Source: Lysobacter_K sp043738095
GTDB lineage: Bacteria > Pseudomonadota > Gammaproteobacteria > Xanthomonadales > Xanthomonadaceae
Assembly: GCA_043738095.1 (NCBI GenBank)
Contig: JAYSZI010000019.1
Span: 46,150 to 110,149 of the forward strand
DNA length: 64,000 nucleotides
Direction: 5' to 3'
The first letter of the stretch is position 1. Every line of letters starts with the position of its first letter. This document shows positions 52,917 through 61,973 of this stretch, one piece after another. The position numbers were made by a program, and so were the translations under genes. The notes below the pieces were generated by a model. The model did not search any database and was not told the DNA's origin. It was given only the letters and a program-made list of their open reading frames with translations.

Positions 52917-53249
52917 TCGCACACCTAGAGGTGTCCGTGGGTGAGGTAGCTCCCTGCACTTATTGCCTTTAGCCACCCCTGATCTGCCGACGTCCGTGCC
53001 GTCCCCTTATCCCTATCCATCCCTATCCGGCAGCTCCATGATTCCGCCGGCTGGAAGGCCACACGCGCCACTCAGGGCAGAGCGATTAAAACTGAGGCAG
53101 GGAGCCTATGATGCTGGGGCACTATCGGAGTTCCAACGCTTTGGTGTGCCTATCGTGGACGCAATGCCGGAACAGTGATAGTTGCCTGATGATTCAATAG
53201 CCATAGCGAAGTTAAGTCGCCCGAAATGGAATGACTAAAGGAGCTCGAT
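52917..53249. other. Intergenic region
   Basis: This 333-base gap lies before the secreted HDWE-motif protein. It has a short CCCTATCCAT-type direct repeat at 53007-53027 and no supported gene. AAAGGAG at 53237-53243 serves the next start. Confidence 0.45.
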
Positions 53250-54830
53250 ATGAAAGGGATTAACAATGTTTCGCGTAAGTCACGGTTCGTGCATGTGAGG
53301 GGATTTCTTCTGTACGCGCTAATGCTGCTGTTGGGGGCGGGTCTTGCCCCGGCACAGGCCCAGGCGTGGGTACTTACCCAAGCGCAGCGCCAGGCCTATC
53401 TGAACTATTACGCGCCGGTCATCATGCAGCGCGCCGAGGAAGACAGCAGCAAGCCCGGCCGCGACTGGATTTCCAACTACGATTTCGACCGCGACGGGAA
53501 CTTCGCCAACAATCGGCCCACCTGGGCAAATGTGTTATCGAGCTACGTCGCTGCAGGTGCGTCCGGCTCGGGTGCCTACCAGAATTGGCGCATCCGGCCG
53601 ACCTTGTACTCATCAGTCGTCGAGTACATGGATGGCGGCAACAAGGGGCTGCTGCTGCTCTATCACGTCTTTCACCCTGTAGACAAAATGGCCAGCGCAA
53701 TTCACGACTGGGAGCGCATCGAGATCTCGCTCCGCGCCGTGACCGGTACGCCCGGCGCCGCGGGCGAGTACGTCGGCCACGTCACCGTGACCAGCCATGG
53801 CGATCACGTCATGCGTCGCGTCGGCAGTTCGGATCTCAAGTTCATGCAGGTTGCCAACGGCAAGCACGTGATGATCTGGCAGGCGGACGAGGACACTGGG
53901 GTCGGCAGCACGCGTGCGCACGAACTGCATTTCGTGCAGGACGCATACAGCACGATCAGCTCACGCGTTTCGGCGAATGGCTCTGCCGAAGTCGACGTCA
54001 CCAACGATGATCCCAAGAACGTGCACTATGTCTGGGTGCCGGAGACATCCTCGGCTGCGGTGACGGCGTGGAACGCGAAAGCGATCAGCTATTCCAGCGC
54101 CTCGTCACTTGCCTCGCGACGCAACAGCCAGACGTCGTGGTCGCAGGTCAAGCGCATCACGTACGAACTGCAGGACATGGCCGATGTGTTCGCCACGCAA
54201 TGGAGCGGTTCAACGTGGTGGACCAACTGGACCGACGACAGCAAGGAGGATGTGTTGCTCGACAGCCCGATCGTGAACGAGGCCGGCGTGGCCGAAGTTC
54301 CGGCTGGCCTGCAACGGTTCTACCTAGGCTCGCGGGACAACTACAGCTCCAGCCTGACCGATGGTCGCGACGCCGTGATCGCGAAGTCCTGGTTCTGGGG
54401 TGCTTATTCGGCCGAAGCCAACGCCGATGATTTCACGCCCGGTTCCGACGATTTCGGTGGCTACAGCGGCGCGGGTCGCGACAGCTTCAACCGCAATCGT
54501 GCCGATGCCAGCGGCGATTACGGCTCGCTCGGAAATTACTGGCGGCAGCACGATTTCTTCGTCCATTCCGGTGTTCTGGACACGCGCACAAGCTACGAAG
54601 CCGGCATCTGGTTGGTGGGCGCTTGGTACCTTCCCCAGAATGGCGGATTCGACGGGCGCTGGGCGCAACTTTACGACGACCGCCGCGACTTCGAGGCGGC
54701 CCCGCTCCCGTCGCCGCCTGCGCCTTCCTGTTCCGTGACCGCCGAGCAGCAGTGCTCGGTCGAAGGTGGCGCATGGAACTCCAGTACGTGTACCTGCAGA
54801 GCTTTGTGTTCGGACTGTCAGATCCCTTGA
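53250..54830 (+). CDS. Secreted protein with H-D-W-E motif, unknown
   Basis: The product is 526 residues from the ATG at 53250, with AAAGGAG six bases upstream. A signal peptide (ALMLLLGAGLAPAQAQA) predicts secretion. A Tyr-rich start (YLNYYAPVIMQRAEED) leads to a beta-rich core with SAIHDWERIEISL near residue 155. A nearby acidic HDWE block is the heart of necrosis-inducing (NLP) and Vps62-type folds. Later blocks are SHGDHVMRRV and DDFGGYSGAGRDSFNRNR. The C-terminus is Cys-rich (CSVTAEQQCSVEGG ... CRALCSDCQ). Full NLP identity is not shown; a cell-surface-active toxin or lectin is a reasonable guess. Confidence 0.7.
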   Translation: MKGINNVSRKSRFVHVRGFLLYALMLLLGAGLAPAQAQAWVLTQAQRQAYLNYYAPVIMQRAEEDSSKPGRDWISNYDFDRDGNFANNRPTWANVLSSYVAAGASGSGAYQNWRIRPTLYSSVVEYMDGGNKGLLLLYHVFHPVDKMASAIHDWERIEISLRAVTGTPGAAGEYVGHVTVTSHGDHVMRRVGSSDLKFMQVANGKHVMIWQADEDTGVGSTRAHELHFVQDAYSTISSRVSANGSAEVDVTNDDPKNVHYVWVPETSSAAVTAWNAKAISYSSASSLASRRNSQTSWSQVKRITYELQDMADVFATQWSGSTWWTNWTDDSKEDVLLDSPIVNEAGVAEVPAGLQRFYLGSRDNYSSSLTDGRDAVIAKSWFWGAYSAEANADDFTPGSDDFGGYSGAGRDSFNRNRADASGDYGSLGNYWRQHDFFVHSGVLDTRTSYEAGIWLVGAWYLPQNGGFDGRWAQLYDDRRDFEAAPLPSPPAPSCSVTAEQQCSVEGGAWNSSTCTCRALCSDCQIP

Positions 54831-55010
54831 AGCTCAACGTTGCAGGCTTAAACACCTGACCTGAAGATTGTCGAGTGGCGGTGTCGACGGTGACGTTGAC
54901 GCCGCCAGTTGACGATAAGGGGGCTTCCGACGCTAAACGGAGAGGCGAGTGGTACCACGCCAACGCATTCGGACGTAGCGCTTCCGTCTCGATCCGGAGC
55001 CTGGAAAGCA

Positions 55011-55034
55011 GAACCCCGGCCTGCGCCGGGGTTC
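55011..55034 (-). terminator. Rho-independent hairpin after the S8 protease gene
   Basis: GAACCCCGGC and GCCGGGGTTC pair perfectly around a four-base loop, 29 bases past the stop at 55063 on the minus strand. The tail is TGCTTTCC, so only mildly T-rich. Confidence 0.75.
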
Positions 55035-55062
55035 CTGTCGTGCTTTGGTTTGCTGAAGTGGA

Positions 55063-56454
55063 TCAGTACGTCGCGGCAGCCGACACGGCCGCTGCGGCGT
55101 CGACGATACCGGTGCCGATCGGCTTGTCGTTGCTGGCCGGGAAGGCACGCAACGTGCTCTTCAGTATCGATTCCACCTGCGCCGGGGTCAGCGGAGTGGT
55201 ACGCACGGCCTGCATCAGTGCGATCGTACCGGCCACATGCGGCGACGCCATCGAAGTGCCCGCCATGCACGAGTAGTTCTCGGTGGTCGGCCCGCTGGTG
55301 CCGGCGTTGCCGGTCGACACGATCAACGTGGTGCAGTCCGGGCTGTCGCCACCCGGTGCGGCTACGTCGATCTTGGCGCCGTAGTTGGAGTAGCTCGCGC
55401 GGGTGCCGTTCTTGTTGGTCGCGGCCACAGAGATCACGCTGTTGCAGCTGGCCGGGGTGAAGCCCGCGGCGTCGAGGTTGTCGTTGCCCGCGGCCACCAC
55501 CACGGTGGTGCCACGGGCGACGGCGGCGTTTATCGCGGTCTGGTAGGTGGCCGAGCACGCACCGCTGCCGCCTAGCGACATGTTGATGACTTCGGCTGGG
55601 TTGGCATTGGCTGGAACGCCGGCGACGGCGCCGCCCGACGACCAGGTGATGCCGTCGACGATGTCGGACGTGTACCCACCGCCCCGACCCAGCACGCGCA
55701 CCGGCACCACCTTCGCACCGTAAGCAACGCCGATCACGCCTTTGCTGTTGTTGCCCAACGCGGCGACCGTGCCGGCCACATGCGTGCCGTGCCAGCTGGA
55801 GTTGTCGGCGCGGTAGTAGTCGCCCGGGTCGTGCGCGTCGGCGTCGCGGCCGCCGCCGTCGCCGGCGATCGTCTTGCTCGAGATGAAGTCGTAGCCCTGC
55901 AGCAGGTTCGGTAGCAGGTCGCTGTGGTCGGTGTAGCCGGTGTCGAGCACGGCCACGACCACGGCGCTGCCACTGGTGGTATTCCAGGCCTGGTCGGCCC
56001 GGATGCCGCCGGTGCTGGTCTGCATGCCCCACAGGTAGGTGCCGTAGTGGGTGTCGTTCGGGGTCATCAGCGCCTTCATCAGCCGGTCGACCTCGACGTA
56101 CTCGACGTTCGGGTCGGCAGCGATCTGGCGCATCAGGCTTTCGGCTTCGACGCGATCCATTGGACGGTTGGCCTGGACGACTTCGCCGCCCACGGACAGC
56201 GTACGCACGCGGGCGACGGACAGGGCCTTGGCACTGACCCTGGCTGCACTGGTCAGGTTGTTCTGCTGCACAACGGCACTGGTGCCGGCGCGGTACTTGA
56301 CAATGAAGCGGTCAAAGCTGGTCTGGTCCGCGGACTTCAGGCCCGCAGTATCCACGCGCCCGGCGGCAGCAACGGAACCGGCGAACCCAGCAGTCAACGC
56401 GACTGCCATGGCGGCGGCCAGCGCGCGCTGGTGCAACTTGTTCGACTTCGACAT
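55063..56454 (-). CDS. Secreted S8 subtilisin-like serine protease
   Basis: The product is 463 residues from the ATG at 56454, with AAGGGG about 11 bases upstream. It has a signal peptide (AMAVALTAGFAGSVAA) and an I9-like pro-region (RFIVKYRAGTS ... VEYVEVDRLM). The catalytic triad is intact: Asp171 (VLDTGYTDH), His222 (WHGTHVAGT) and Ser401 (AGTSMASPHVAGT), with the oxyanion Asn at AAGNDN. Cysteines at GACS, SCNSV, DCTT and SCMAG suggest disulfides. It ends soon after the catalytic domain with no P-domain. Such enzymes are typical extracellular proteases of Xanthomonas and Lysobacter. Confidence 0.94.
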   Translation of the reverse strand: MSKSNKLHQRALAAAMAVALTAGFAGSVAAAGRVDTAGLKSADQTSFDRFIVKYRAGTSAVVQQNNLTSAARVSAKALSVARVRTLSVGGEVVQANRPMDRVEAESLMRQIAADPNVEYVEVDRLMKALMTPNDTHYGTYLWGMQTSTGGIRADQAWNTTSGSAVVVAVLDTGYTDHSDLLPNLLQGYDFISSKTIAGDGGGRDADAHDPGDYYRADNSSWHGTHVAGTVAALGNNSKGVIGVAYGAKVVPVRVLGRGGGYTSDIVDGITWSSGGAVAGVPANANPAEVINMSLGGSGACSATYQTAINAAVARGTTVVVAAGNDNLDAAGFTPASCNSVISVAATNKNGTRASYSNYGAKIDVAAPGGDSPDCTTLIVSTGNAGTSGPTTENYSCMAGTSMASPHVAGTIALMQAVRTTPLTPAQVESILKSTLRAFPASNDKPIGTGIVDAAAAVSAAATY

Positions 56455-57121
56455 CAGGTTTGTGCCCCTTGAGAATTGGAAAGAAAATGCACTTTTCACT
56501 GCAATGCTCACCGCCCTTGTGGCCGGTGGGCCCGTCCGGAACGGCTTTTGTCTTACCGGGAAATGGCCGGCAGAACACCGGTCCACTTCAACGGTAAGCA
56601 ACAAGCCTCGCCTGCAACAACGGGATTGTTCTTAACCGTTCATACGCTCGCCTGCGCGCCGATGGCGAGCGGAGTTTCGCCGCAATAAACAAGCGAAAAT
56701 CGGCAGATTCGGCTGGCGGCCAAGTGCCCTGGGCGATGTTGGTGAACAGAGAGCGCCGTCACACGCAATGTTGCGGAGCGGCATAAATCCCCGCACACCG
56801 CGCCTGCGTTTCGATGAATGCAAGAGCGATCCGCGCAGACAGCATTACGTCCATATCGTCGACGGCCAAGGCGACACATAAGGGTCACGCGAGGGAGGTC
56901 GGAGGCAATGACGTGCTCAGGGCTCGGTCGCCTAGTCAGAACGACAAAAGAGCAGATGGCGATCAATACTGGCGGCGAACTTACCTATTGCGCGCCTGTT
57001 AAAGAACGGGCACTCGGATCTATGTCTGCTCGACTCACACGGGCAAAATCCGCTACCCGGGACCTGACAACCTGCAAAAGCGCGGCGGCAGCGTGGTCGA
57101 GACGCCGATCTGACGCGAACG
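56455..57121. other. 667-base gap without a supported gene
   Basis: Several plus- and minus-strand frames are present but show no start signals, signal peptides or families. The right end is a long hairpin listed separately. The left end should include the S8 protease promoter. Confidence 0.5.
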
Positions 57122-57163
57122 CTCACAGAGAGACGCCCGCTTACGCGGGCGTCTCTCTGTGAG
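57122..57163 (-). terminator. Long perfect hairpin, probable terminator of the YVTN gene
   Basis: CTCACAGAGAGACGCCCGC (57122-57140) pairs perfectly over 19 bp with GCGGGCGTCTCTCTGTGAG (57145-57163) around the loop TTAC. It lies 46 bases past the minus-strand stop at 57209. A run of seven T precedes the hairpin on the minus strand rather than following it, so termination may be inefficient or the hairpin may protect the 3' end. Confidence 0.7.
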
Positions 57164-57208
57164 CGGCAAAAAAATGGGCTATCGCAACGTTTTTGAAACC
57201 GTTACCGG

Positions 57209-58216
57209 TTACTGCGCCGGCAGTGTCACTGACGACCAGCCAAGCCCATCGGGCTGGCGGCCCGTCACCAAGAGTCGTGCGACGGTGTAAGTACTCAGGT
57301 CGACCTCCGCCACGCGCCTTGCCGATACGAGCGACACATAGACGCGGCGACCGTCGGGCGAAAGCAGTACTCCAACCGCGTTGGCCGCCGTGCCGTACGT
57401 CCAGCCGGCTGCACCCTCGTGGTCGAACTGCACCCGCGCCAGTTGCCGGCGCTGCGCCGTGTCGAACACCAGCAGATCGATATTGCGAGCGGTCACGACC
57501 AGCGCGCGCCCGCCGTCCGGCGTAAACGCGATGCGGATCGGGCGGCCCGGTGCTGTTATACGATCGATCTCACGCATCGTCGCAGTGTCGAAAATGGTGA
57601 CTGTACTGCTGCCCTGGTTTGCGACCCACAGCTCGCGGCCGTCCGGAGACACTGCCAAGCCTTCGGGCTCATGCCCGGCCGGTACCGTCATCAGCACACG
57701 GCCGGCCACGCGGTCGATGACCGAAACCGTCTCTGACGCGACATTGGTGACGTATGCGCGCCGGCCATCGGGATGCAGCGCGACCATGTGGGAAAGCGCC
57801 TGCCCCGTCGGGATTGATGCGAGCGTCCGCCCGTCCGCCGGGTCCAGCGCCACCAGCGATCCCGCGGTGCCATCGTTCTCGGTGGTTAGCCAAGCCTTGT
57901 CTCCGTCCCAGACGATGCCGTGTGGCCAGGCATGCGGGGCGACCGAGTAAGTATCGGCGACCTGTGCGCGCACGACATCGATCAGACGGACCTCTGTCCC
58001 CGGTTGTGCGCGTCCGTATGTGGTGACCAGCGCCCAGCGACCGTCGGGGCTCATCGCGACCTCGTGCGGACCCTCGCCCGCGGGCAGCCTTGCGCGAGTA
58101 GCGCCGCTGTCGACGTCGATCAAGCTGACGTCATTGTCGCCCTTGTTGACCACAACTAGCGTCGCAGCCTGGGCGAACGAGCACAACAACAGAAGGGGAA
58201 CAGCGAGCATCCTCAT
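57209..58216 (-). CDS. Exported YVTN-type beta-propeller protein
   Basis: The product is 335 residues from the ATG at 58216, with AGGA about eight bases upstream. A signal peptide (AVPLLLLCSFAQAA) predicts export. Seven YVTN/NHL-like blades are visible, each with a DG-R/K-x-A/V-x-V-T pattern: SPDGRWALVTT, HPDGRRAYVTN, SPDGRELWVAN, TPDGGRALVVT and SPDGRRVYVSL. Related propellers occur in quinohaemoprotein alcohol dehydrogenase clusters and surface layers; here no redox partner gene is near. The role is likely binding or scaffolding. Confidence 0.85.
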   Translation of the reverse strand: MRMLAVPLLLLCSFAQAATLVVVNKGDNDVSLIDVDSGATRARLPAGEGPHEVAMSPDGRWALVTTYGRAQPGTEVRLIDVVRAQVADTYSVAPHAWPHGIVWDGDKAWLTTENDGTAGSLVALDPADGRTLASIPTGQALSHMVALHPDGRRAYVTNVASETVSVIDRVAGRVLMTVPAGHEPEGLAVSPDGRELWVANQGSSTVTIFDTATMREIDRITAPGRPIRIAFTPDGGRALVVTARNIDLLVFDTAQRRQLARVQFDHEGAAGWTYGTAANAVGVLLSPDGRRVYVSLVSARRVAEVDLSTYTVARLLVTGRQPDGLGWSSVTLPAQ

Positions 58217-58629
58217 GGCACACATCCTGTCGGCGGAGGGAGGTGCACCTATACCAATCTCACGCCTGCCGCGCCACCGTCGGCGCACTGGGGCGCAATT
58301 TGGATCCGGGCGCAATTGGAGCCAGAGAACATTACGGATCAAAACACAAATCTTCACTGACCCCATCTCTGAGCCGCCGGGCGCAACGCGTGGAAGCGGC
58401 GATTGAACTCGGAAGGTTGCGAAACATGGGGGCGGAGACTACTTCCGTTAAAGCGCCACTAATGTTCTCCGTCACCTGCGTTGCACGCAAAGGTGGCTGC
58501 CGAACATTTGCACTTCAAGAGCTAATGTTCTCTGAAGGCGTTTTCTCTGACCACACTTCTCTTGGTGCTCGTCCACAGTCTCGCCCGCCGGTTTGTCTGC
58601 GCCAGCCCCGTGACGCAGACTGCCCGCCA
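58217..58629. repeat. Repeat-rich region with REP-like words and a GGDEF gene scar
   Basis: CAGAGAACATTA (from 58324), CTAATGTTCTC (from 58459) and CTAATGTTCTCTGA (from 58521) are variants of one word in both orientations, sharing AGAGAAC with the palindrome at 50639. At 58373-58405 a stretch matches the last codons of the diguanylate cyclase gene (61471-61509) with one deleted base and a further gap. No complete gene lies here. Confidence 0.6.
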
Positions 58630-61509
58630 ATGATGAGACGACTCCTGCCGCCGCTTGCGCTGCTGGTGCTGCTGGCGCTGCAGTTGGCCGCATCGTGCGC
58701 TGCGGCGAGTGCGCTTCAGGGCGCACCGCTGATGCGTCGCTACGCGTCGCCCGACTACGACGCGCCGCCGCAGCACTGGGCGATCACCACCGATGCGGAC
58801 GGGAGGCTGTATGTCGCCAATAGCGCCGGCGTGTTGCGCTACGACGGCGAACGCTGGGACCTCACGCCACTCCCCGGCCGGGACCCGGTACGCAAGGTGG
58901 TTGCCGGCGCGGACGACCGTATCTACGTGGGCAGCCACGACACCTTCGGCTGGTTGCAGCCCGGGCCAGGCGGCAGGCTCGACTACCGCGAGCTGCTGAC
59001 GGCCGCGGGACTGACTGGCCAGGCGCGCCGCATCGGCACGATCTGGCAGATCATCGCCACCGCTGACGGCGTCTTTTTCCGCAGCGAGCGCGCACTGCAT
59101 TTCCTCGGCTACGACCACGCGCGTTCCGCCCATTGGCCGCTGGGCGACAACCAGCGGGTGATGTATGCGGCCGACCAGCAGCTGTTCGCGCGCATCGAGG
59201 GCGTCGGCTTCGCCCGCTTCATCGACGGTCGCTTCGCGCCCGAGCCGGGCGCCGAGGTGTTCGCGCGGCAACGGCTGCTCGGGGTGCTTCCGCAAAAAGG
59301 CTGGCGCCTGCTCGTTGGCGACGAAGGCTTCTACCGCGCCGATGCCACCGGCATCCGGCCGATGCCTGGCACGGCCGGCGTGGCCCTGCGCGCGGAGACG
59401 CCGTACGCGGTGCGAACCCTGGGCAACGGTGAGCTCGTGGTGAGCACGCTTGGCAAGACGCTGCTGAGGTTCTCGGCCGGCGGTGAGCTGCGCGAACGCA
59501 TCCACTTGGGCGAATTCAGCGCCCTGGCCCTGGGCGCCGACCGCGAACACGGCTTGTGGGCCGCGACCGAAGGCGAGCTGCTGCGCATGTCACTGCCCTC
59601 GCCCTGGTCTTCCATCGGTGTGGGCGAGGGACTGCAGGGCACGGTGGCGGACTTTGAATGGCACCGCGGCGCCCTGTGGCTGGCCACCTCGCGCGGCATC
59701 GCCCGCATGCGCGCCGGCAGCGACGGCCGCATCGAGACCTCAGCGCTGCCGTGGGTCGACCTCGAAGCCTTGGCGCTGGCCGGCACCAACCTCGGATTGT
59801 TGATTGCGCATCAGGAGGGGCTGCTGGTGCTCGAGCCGACATCGGCCGCGCCGCGCACGCTGCTGTGGTCGGAAACCGAAAGCGTCCTGGAGCTGCTGCC
59901 GTCGCGCTTCGACCAGGACGTGGTCTACGCGCTGGGCACCGAAAGCCTGAAGGTGCTGCGCGCCGTCGACGGGCGCTGGCAGCTCGCACGCACGCTATCG
60001 CTGGGCGGCGCGCGCGCGTCGGGCATGGTGGAAGTCGCCGCGGGCGAACTCTGGCTGGACGACTCACGCGGTGGCCCGCAGCGCTGGAGGCTCGCCGCCG
60101 ATGGCAGCACGCGCCCGCGCATCGATGTATTTGGAGGGAAAAACGGCCTAGACGCTGACGCCGCTTCGGGCAGCCGTGGGTTCGTGCTCGACGGCCGGCT
60201 GCACGCGGTCAGCGGCGGGCGCGTGCTGCGCTTCGCCGCCGGCAGGTTCGTGCCCGCATCCGACGCCGGGCTGCCGCCGGTGGACCGCGTGGACGAGCTG
60301 CAGATCGCGGAAACGTCGCTGGGTACCTACGCTTACACCCGCCACCAGATCTGGCTGCGCGCCAGCGGGCAGGCGCAGTGGCGCCAGCAGCACCCGGGCT
60401 CGCCGCTCGCCGTCGGTTTCCGCCGCCTGCGGCTCAATGGCGACGGCACGGTCCGGGTGTCGACGTGGAACGGGCTGCTGCAGTTCGATCCGGCGCGGCC
60501 CGATCCCCCCGCCGCGCCGCTGCGGCTGCGCTTCGACAGCATTGCCGCGCAGGATGCCGAGCACCGCGAACTGGGCTTGCTCGACGTCGACGCTGGTGCG
60601 GGCAGCATCCGCGCCGGCGGCCGACTGGAGTTCCGCTACAGCATGGTCAGCATGGACAGCGCCCCGAGCTACCGCTGGCGGCTCGCCGGGCCGGGCAACC
60701 CCGGCCAGTGGAGCGACTGGGGCCCGCGCGACGTGGCGGTGGTCGCTTCCGCGGCCGGGCCGCACGTGTTGACCGTGCAGGCCCGCACCGCCAGCGGCCG
60801 CACCGCCGCGCCACTGGTCTACCGCTACCGCGTGCTGCCTCCGTGGTACCAGCAGTGGTGGGCACGCCTGCTGGCCTTAGCGATGGTGTTGGTGACGGGC
60901 ACACTGTTGGTGCGCGAGTTCGTGCGCCGCAGGACACTGCGCTATCAGCGGATCAACCGTCAGCTGGAAGCGCGTATCGACGAGCGCACCCACGAGCTGG
61001 AGACCCTCAACCGTCAGCTCTCGCAGCTGGCGACCCAGGACGCGCTGACCGGGGTAGCCAATCGCCGGGCGATGGAGCACGGGCTGCAGCGGGAATGGCT
61101 ACGCGGCCAGGATCGGCGGCAGCCGCTGTCGGTGCTGATGATCGACGTCGATCTGTTCAAACGCTACAACGACACCCACGGCCACCTCGAAGGCGACGCA
61201 ATGCTGCAGACGATCGCCGAAAACCTGCAGGCCCTGCACGATCCGGAGCGCGAACTGCTCGCTCGATTTGGCGGCGAGGAGTTCGCCCTGCTGCTTCCCG
61301 AAACGAGCCAGCAGGACGCCCTGATGCGGGCCGAAACCATCCGCGCCGCGATCCAGGATCGCGTGCGAGAGATCACCATCAGCGTCGGCGTGGCCGGTTT
61401 CGTGCCCAGTGCCGGTGTCGAATCCATCGACCTGCTACGCCGCGCCGACGCCGCCCTATACCGGGCCAAGGCCGCCGGGCGCAACCGCGTGGAAGCGGCG
61501 ATCGATTGA
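58630..61509 (+). CDS. Periplasmic-propeller sensor diguanylate cyclase
   Basis: The product is 959 residues from the ATG at 58630 (ATG also at 58633). A signal/anchor segment (LALLVLLALQLAASCAAA) exports the N-terminus. Residues ~30-640 form two-component-regulator-type propeller blades (WAITTDADGRLYVANSAGVL and the like). A Y_Y_Y-type Ig domain (LEFRYSMVSMDSAPSYRWRL) precedes one membrane helix near 750, then a coiled coil and a GGDEF domain. The active motif is GGEEF at 881-885; the RxxD inhibitory site is replaced by PERE, so product inhibition is doubtful. It should sense an extracytoplasmic ligand and make c-di-GMP. No EAL domain is fused. Confidence 0.92.
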   Translation: MMRRLLPPLALLVLLALQLAASCAAASALQGAPLMRRYASPDYDAPPQHWAITTDADGRLYVANSAGVLRYDGERWDLTPLPGRDPVRKVVAGADDRIYVGSHDTFGWLQPGPGGRLDYRELLTAAGLTGQARRIGTIWQIIATADGVFFRSERALHFLGYDHARSAHWPLGDNQRVMYAADQQLFARIEGVGFARFIDGRFAPEPGAEVFARQRLLGVLPQKGWRLLVGDEGFYRADATGIRPMPGTAGVALRAETPYAVRTLGNGELVVSTLGKTLLRFSAGGELRERIHLGEFSALALGADREHGLWAATEGELLRMSLPSPWSSIGVGEGLQGTVADFEWHRGALWLATSRGIARMRAGSDGRIETSALPWVDLEALALAGTNLGLLIAHQEGLLVLEPTSAAPRTLLWSETESVLELLPSRFDQDVVYALGTESLKVLRAVDGRWQLARTLSLGGARASGMVEVAAGELWLDDSRGGPQRWRLAADGSTRPRIDVFGGKNGLDADAASGSRGFVLDGRLHAVSGGRVLRFAAGRFVPASDAGLPPVDRVDELQIAETSLGTYAYTRHQIWLRASGQAQWRQQHPGSPLAVGFRRLRLNGDGTVRVSTWNGLLQFDPARPDPPAAPLRLRFDSIAAQDAEHRELGLLDVDAGAGSIRAGGRLEFRYSMVSMDSAPSYRWRLAGPGNPGQWSDWGPRDVAVVASAAGPHVLTVQARTASGRTAAPLVYRYRVLPPWYQQWWARLLALAMVLVTGTLLVREFVRRRTLRYQRINRQLEARIDERTHELETLNRQLSQLATQDALTGVANRRAMEHGLQREWLRGQDRRQPLSVLMIDVDLFKRYNDTHGHLEGDAMLQTIAENLQALHDPERELLARFGGEEFALLLPETSQQDALMRAETIRAAIQDRVREITISVGVAGFVPSAGVESIDLLRRADAALYRAKAAGRNRVEAAID

Positions 61510-61973
61510 AAGGCTTGCGAAGATTGGAGTAAGAGAGCGTTTCCGGTTCAAATGCTAGCTATTGGGGATCAACAGCGTTCCCAGAGCCGTAGGCCAACCC
61601 CACCAAAGCCTTGCCGAATGCCACCGACAGCACTGGTGACGCCGAGGCCGCCGGCCACGATCTGCGGCGCGAACTCGACACCGAACCAGCGTATTGCCCG
61701 CGTCACGACGATCATCGCGGTGCGCGCGCCATGCCGGTCGGCATGTAGAACAGCACGAACGTGGCCAACGCCGAGAACGTCCGGGCCAGCAGCGCGCGAA
61801 GGCGTTGTGCCAGCACGACCAACATCGGCAACCGCGCGGCCACATGCATCCGACGCCTGTCGGACGCGGCAGGATTTCGCTGCCAGGAAGCACGACCCGA
61901 CTCGCTGATTGGCTGCCCCCGGATCGGGATGCTTCCCTGTATAAAAGAGCTCTGACACCACCCCCGGTGGGCC
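61510..61973. pseudogene. Possible frameshifted small membrane protein (minus strand)
   Basis: Two minus-strand frames together read like one membrane protein: MLVVLAQRLRALLARTFSAL, then ATFVLFYMPTGMARAP in one frame (61840-61712), and AMIVVTRAIRWFGVEFAPQI, then VAGGLGVTSAVGGIRQGFG in the next (61710-61569). The switch point is near 61715. Neither piece is recognised. If real it is a decayed gene between two c-di-GMP genes. Confidence 0.35.

Noticed and set aside
54848..56032. 394-residue minus-strand frame
   Set aside because: Composition is almost all Arg, Gly and His; it is a frame shadow of the S8 protease gene.
60378..61532. 384-residue plus-strand frame
   Set aside because: It is the shadow of the GGDEF gene in another frame; Arg/Pro-rich with no motif.
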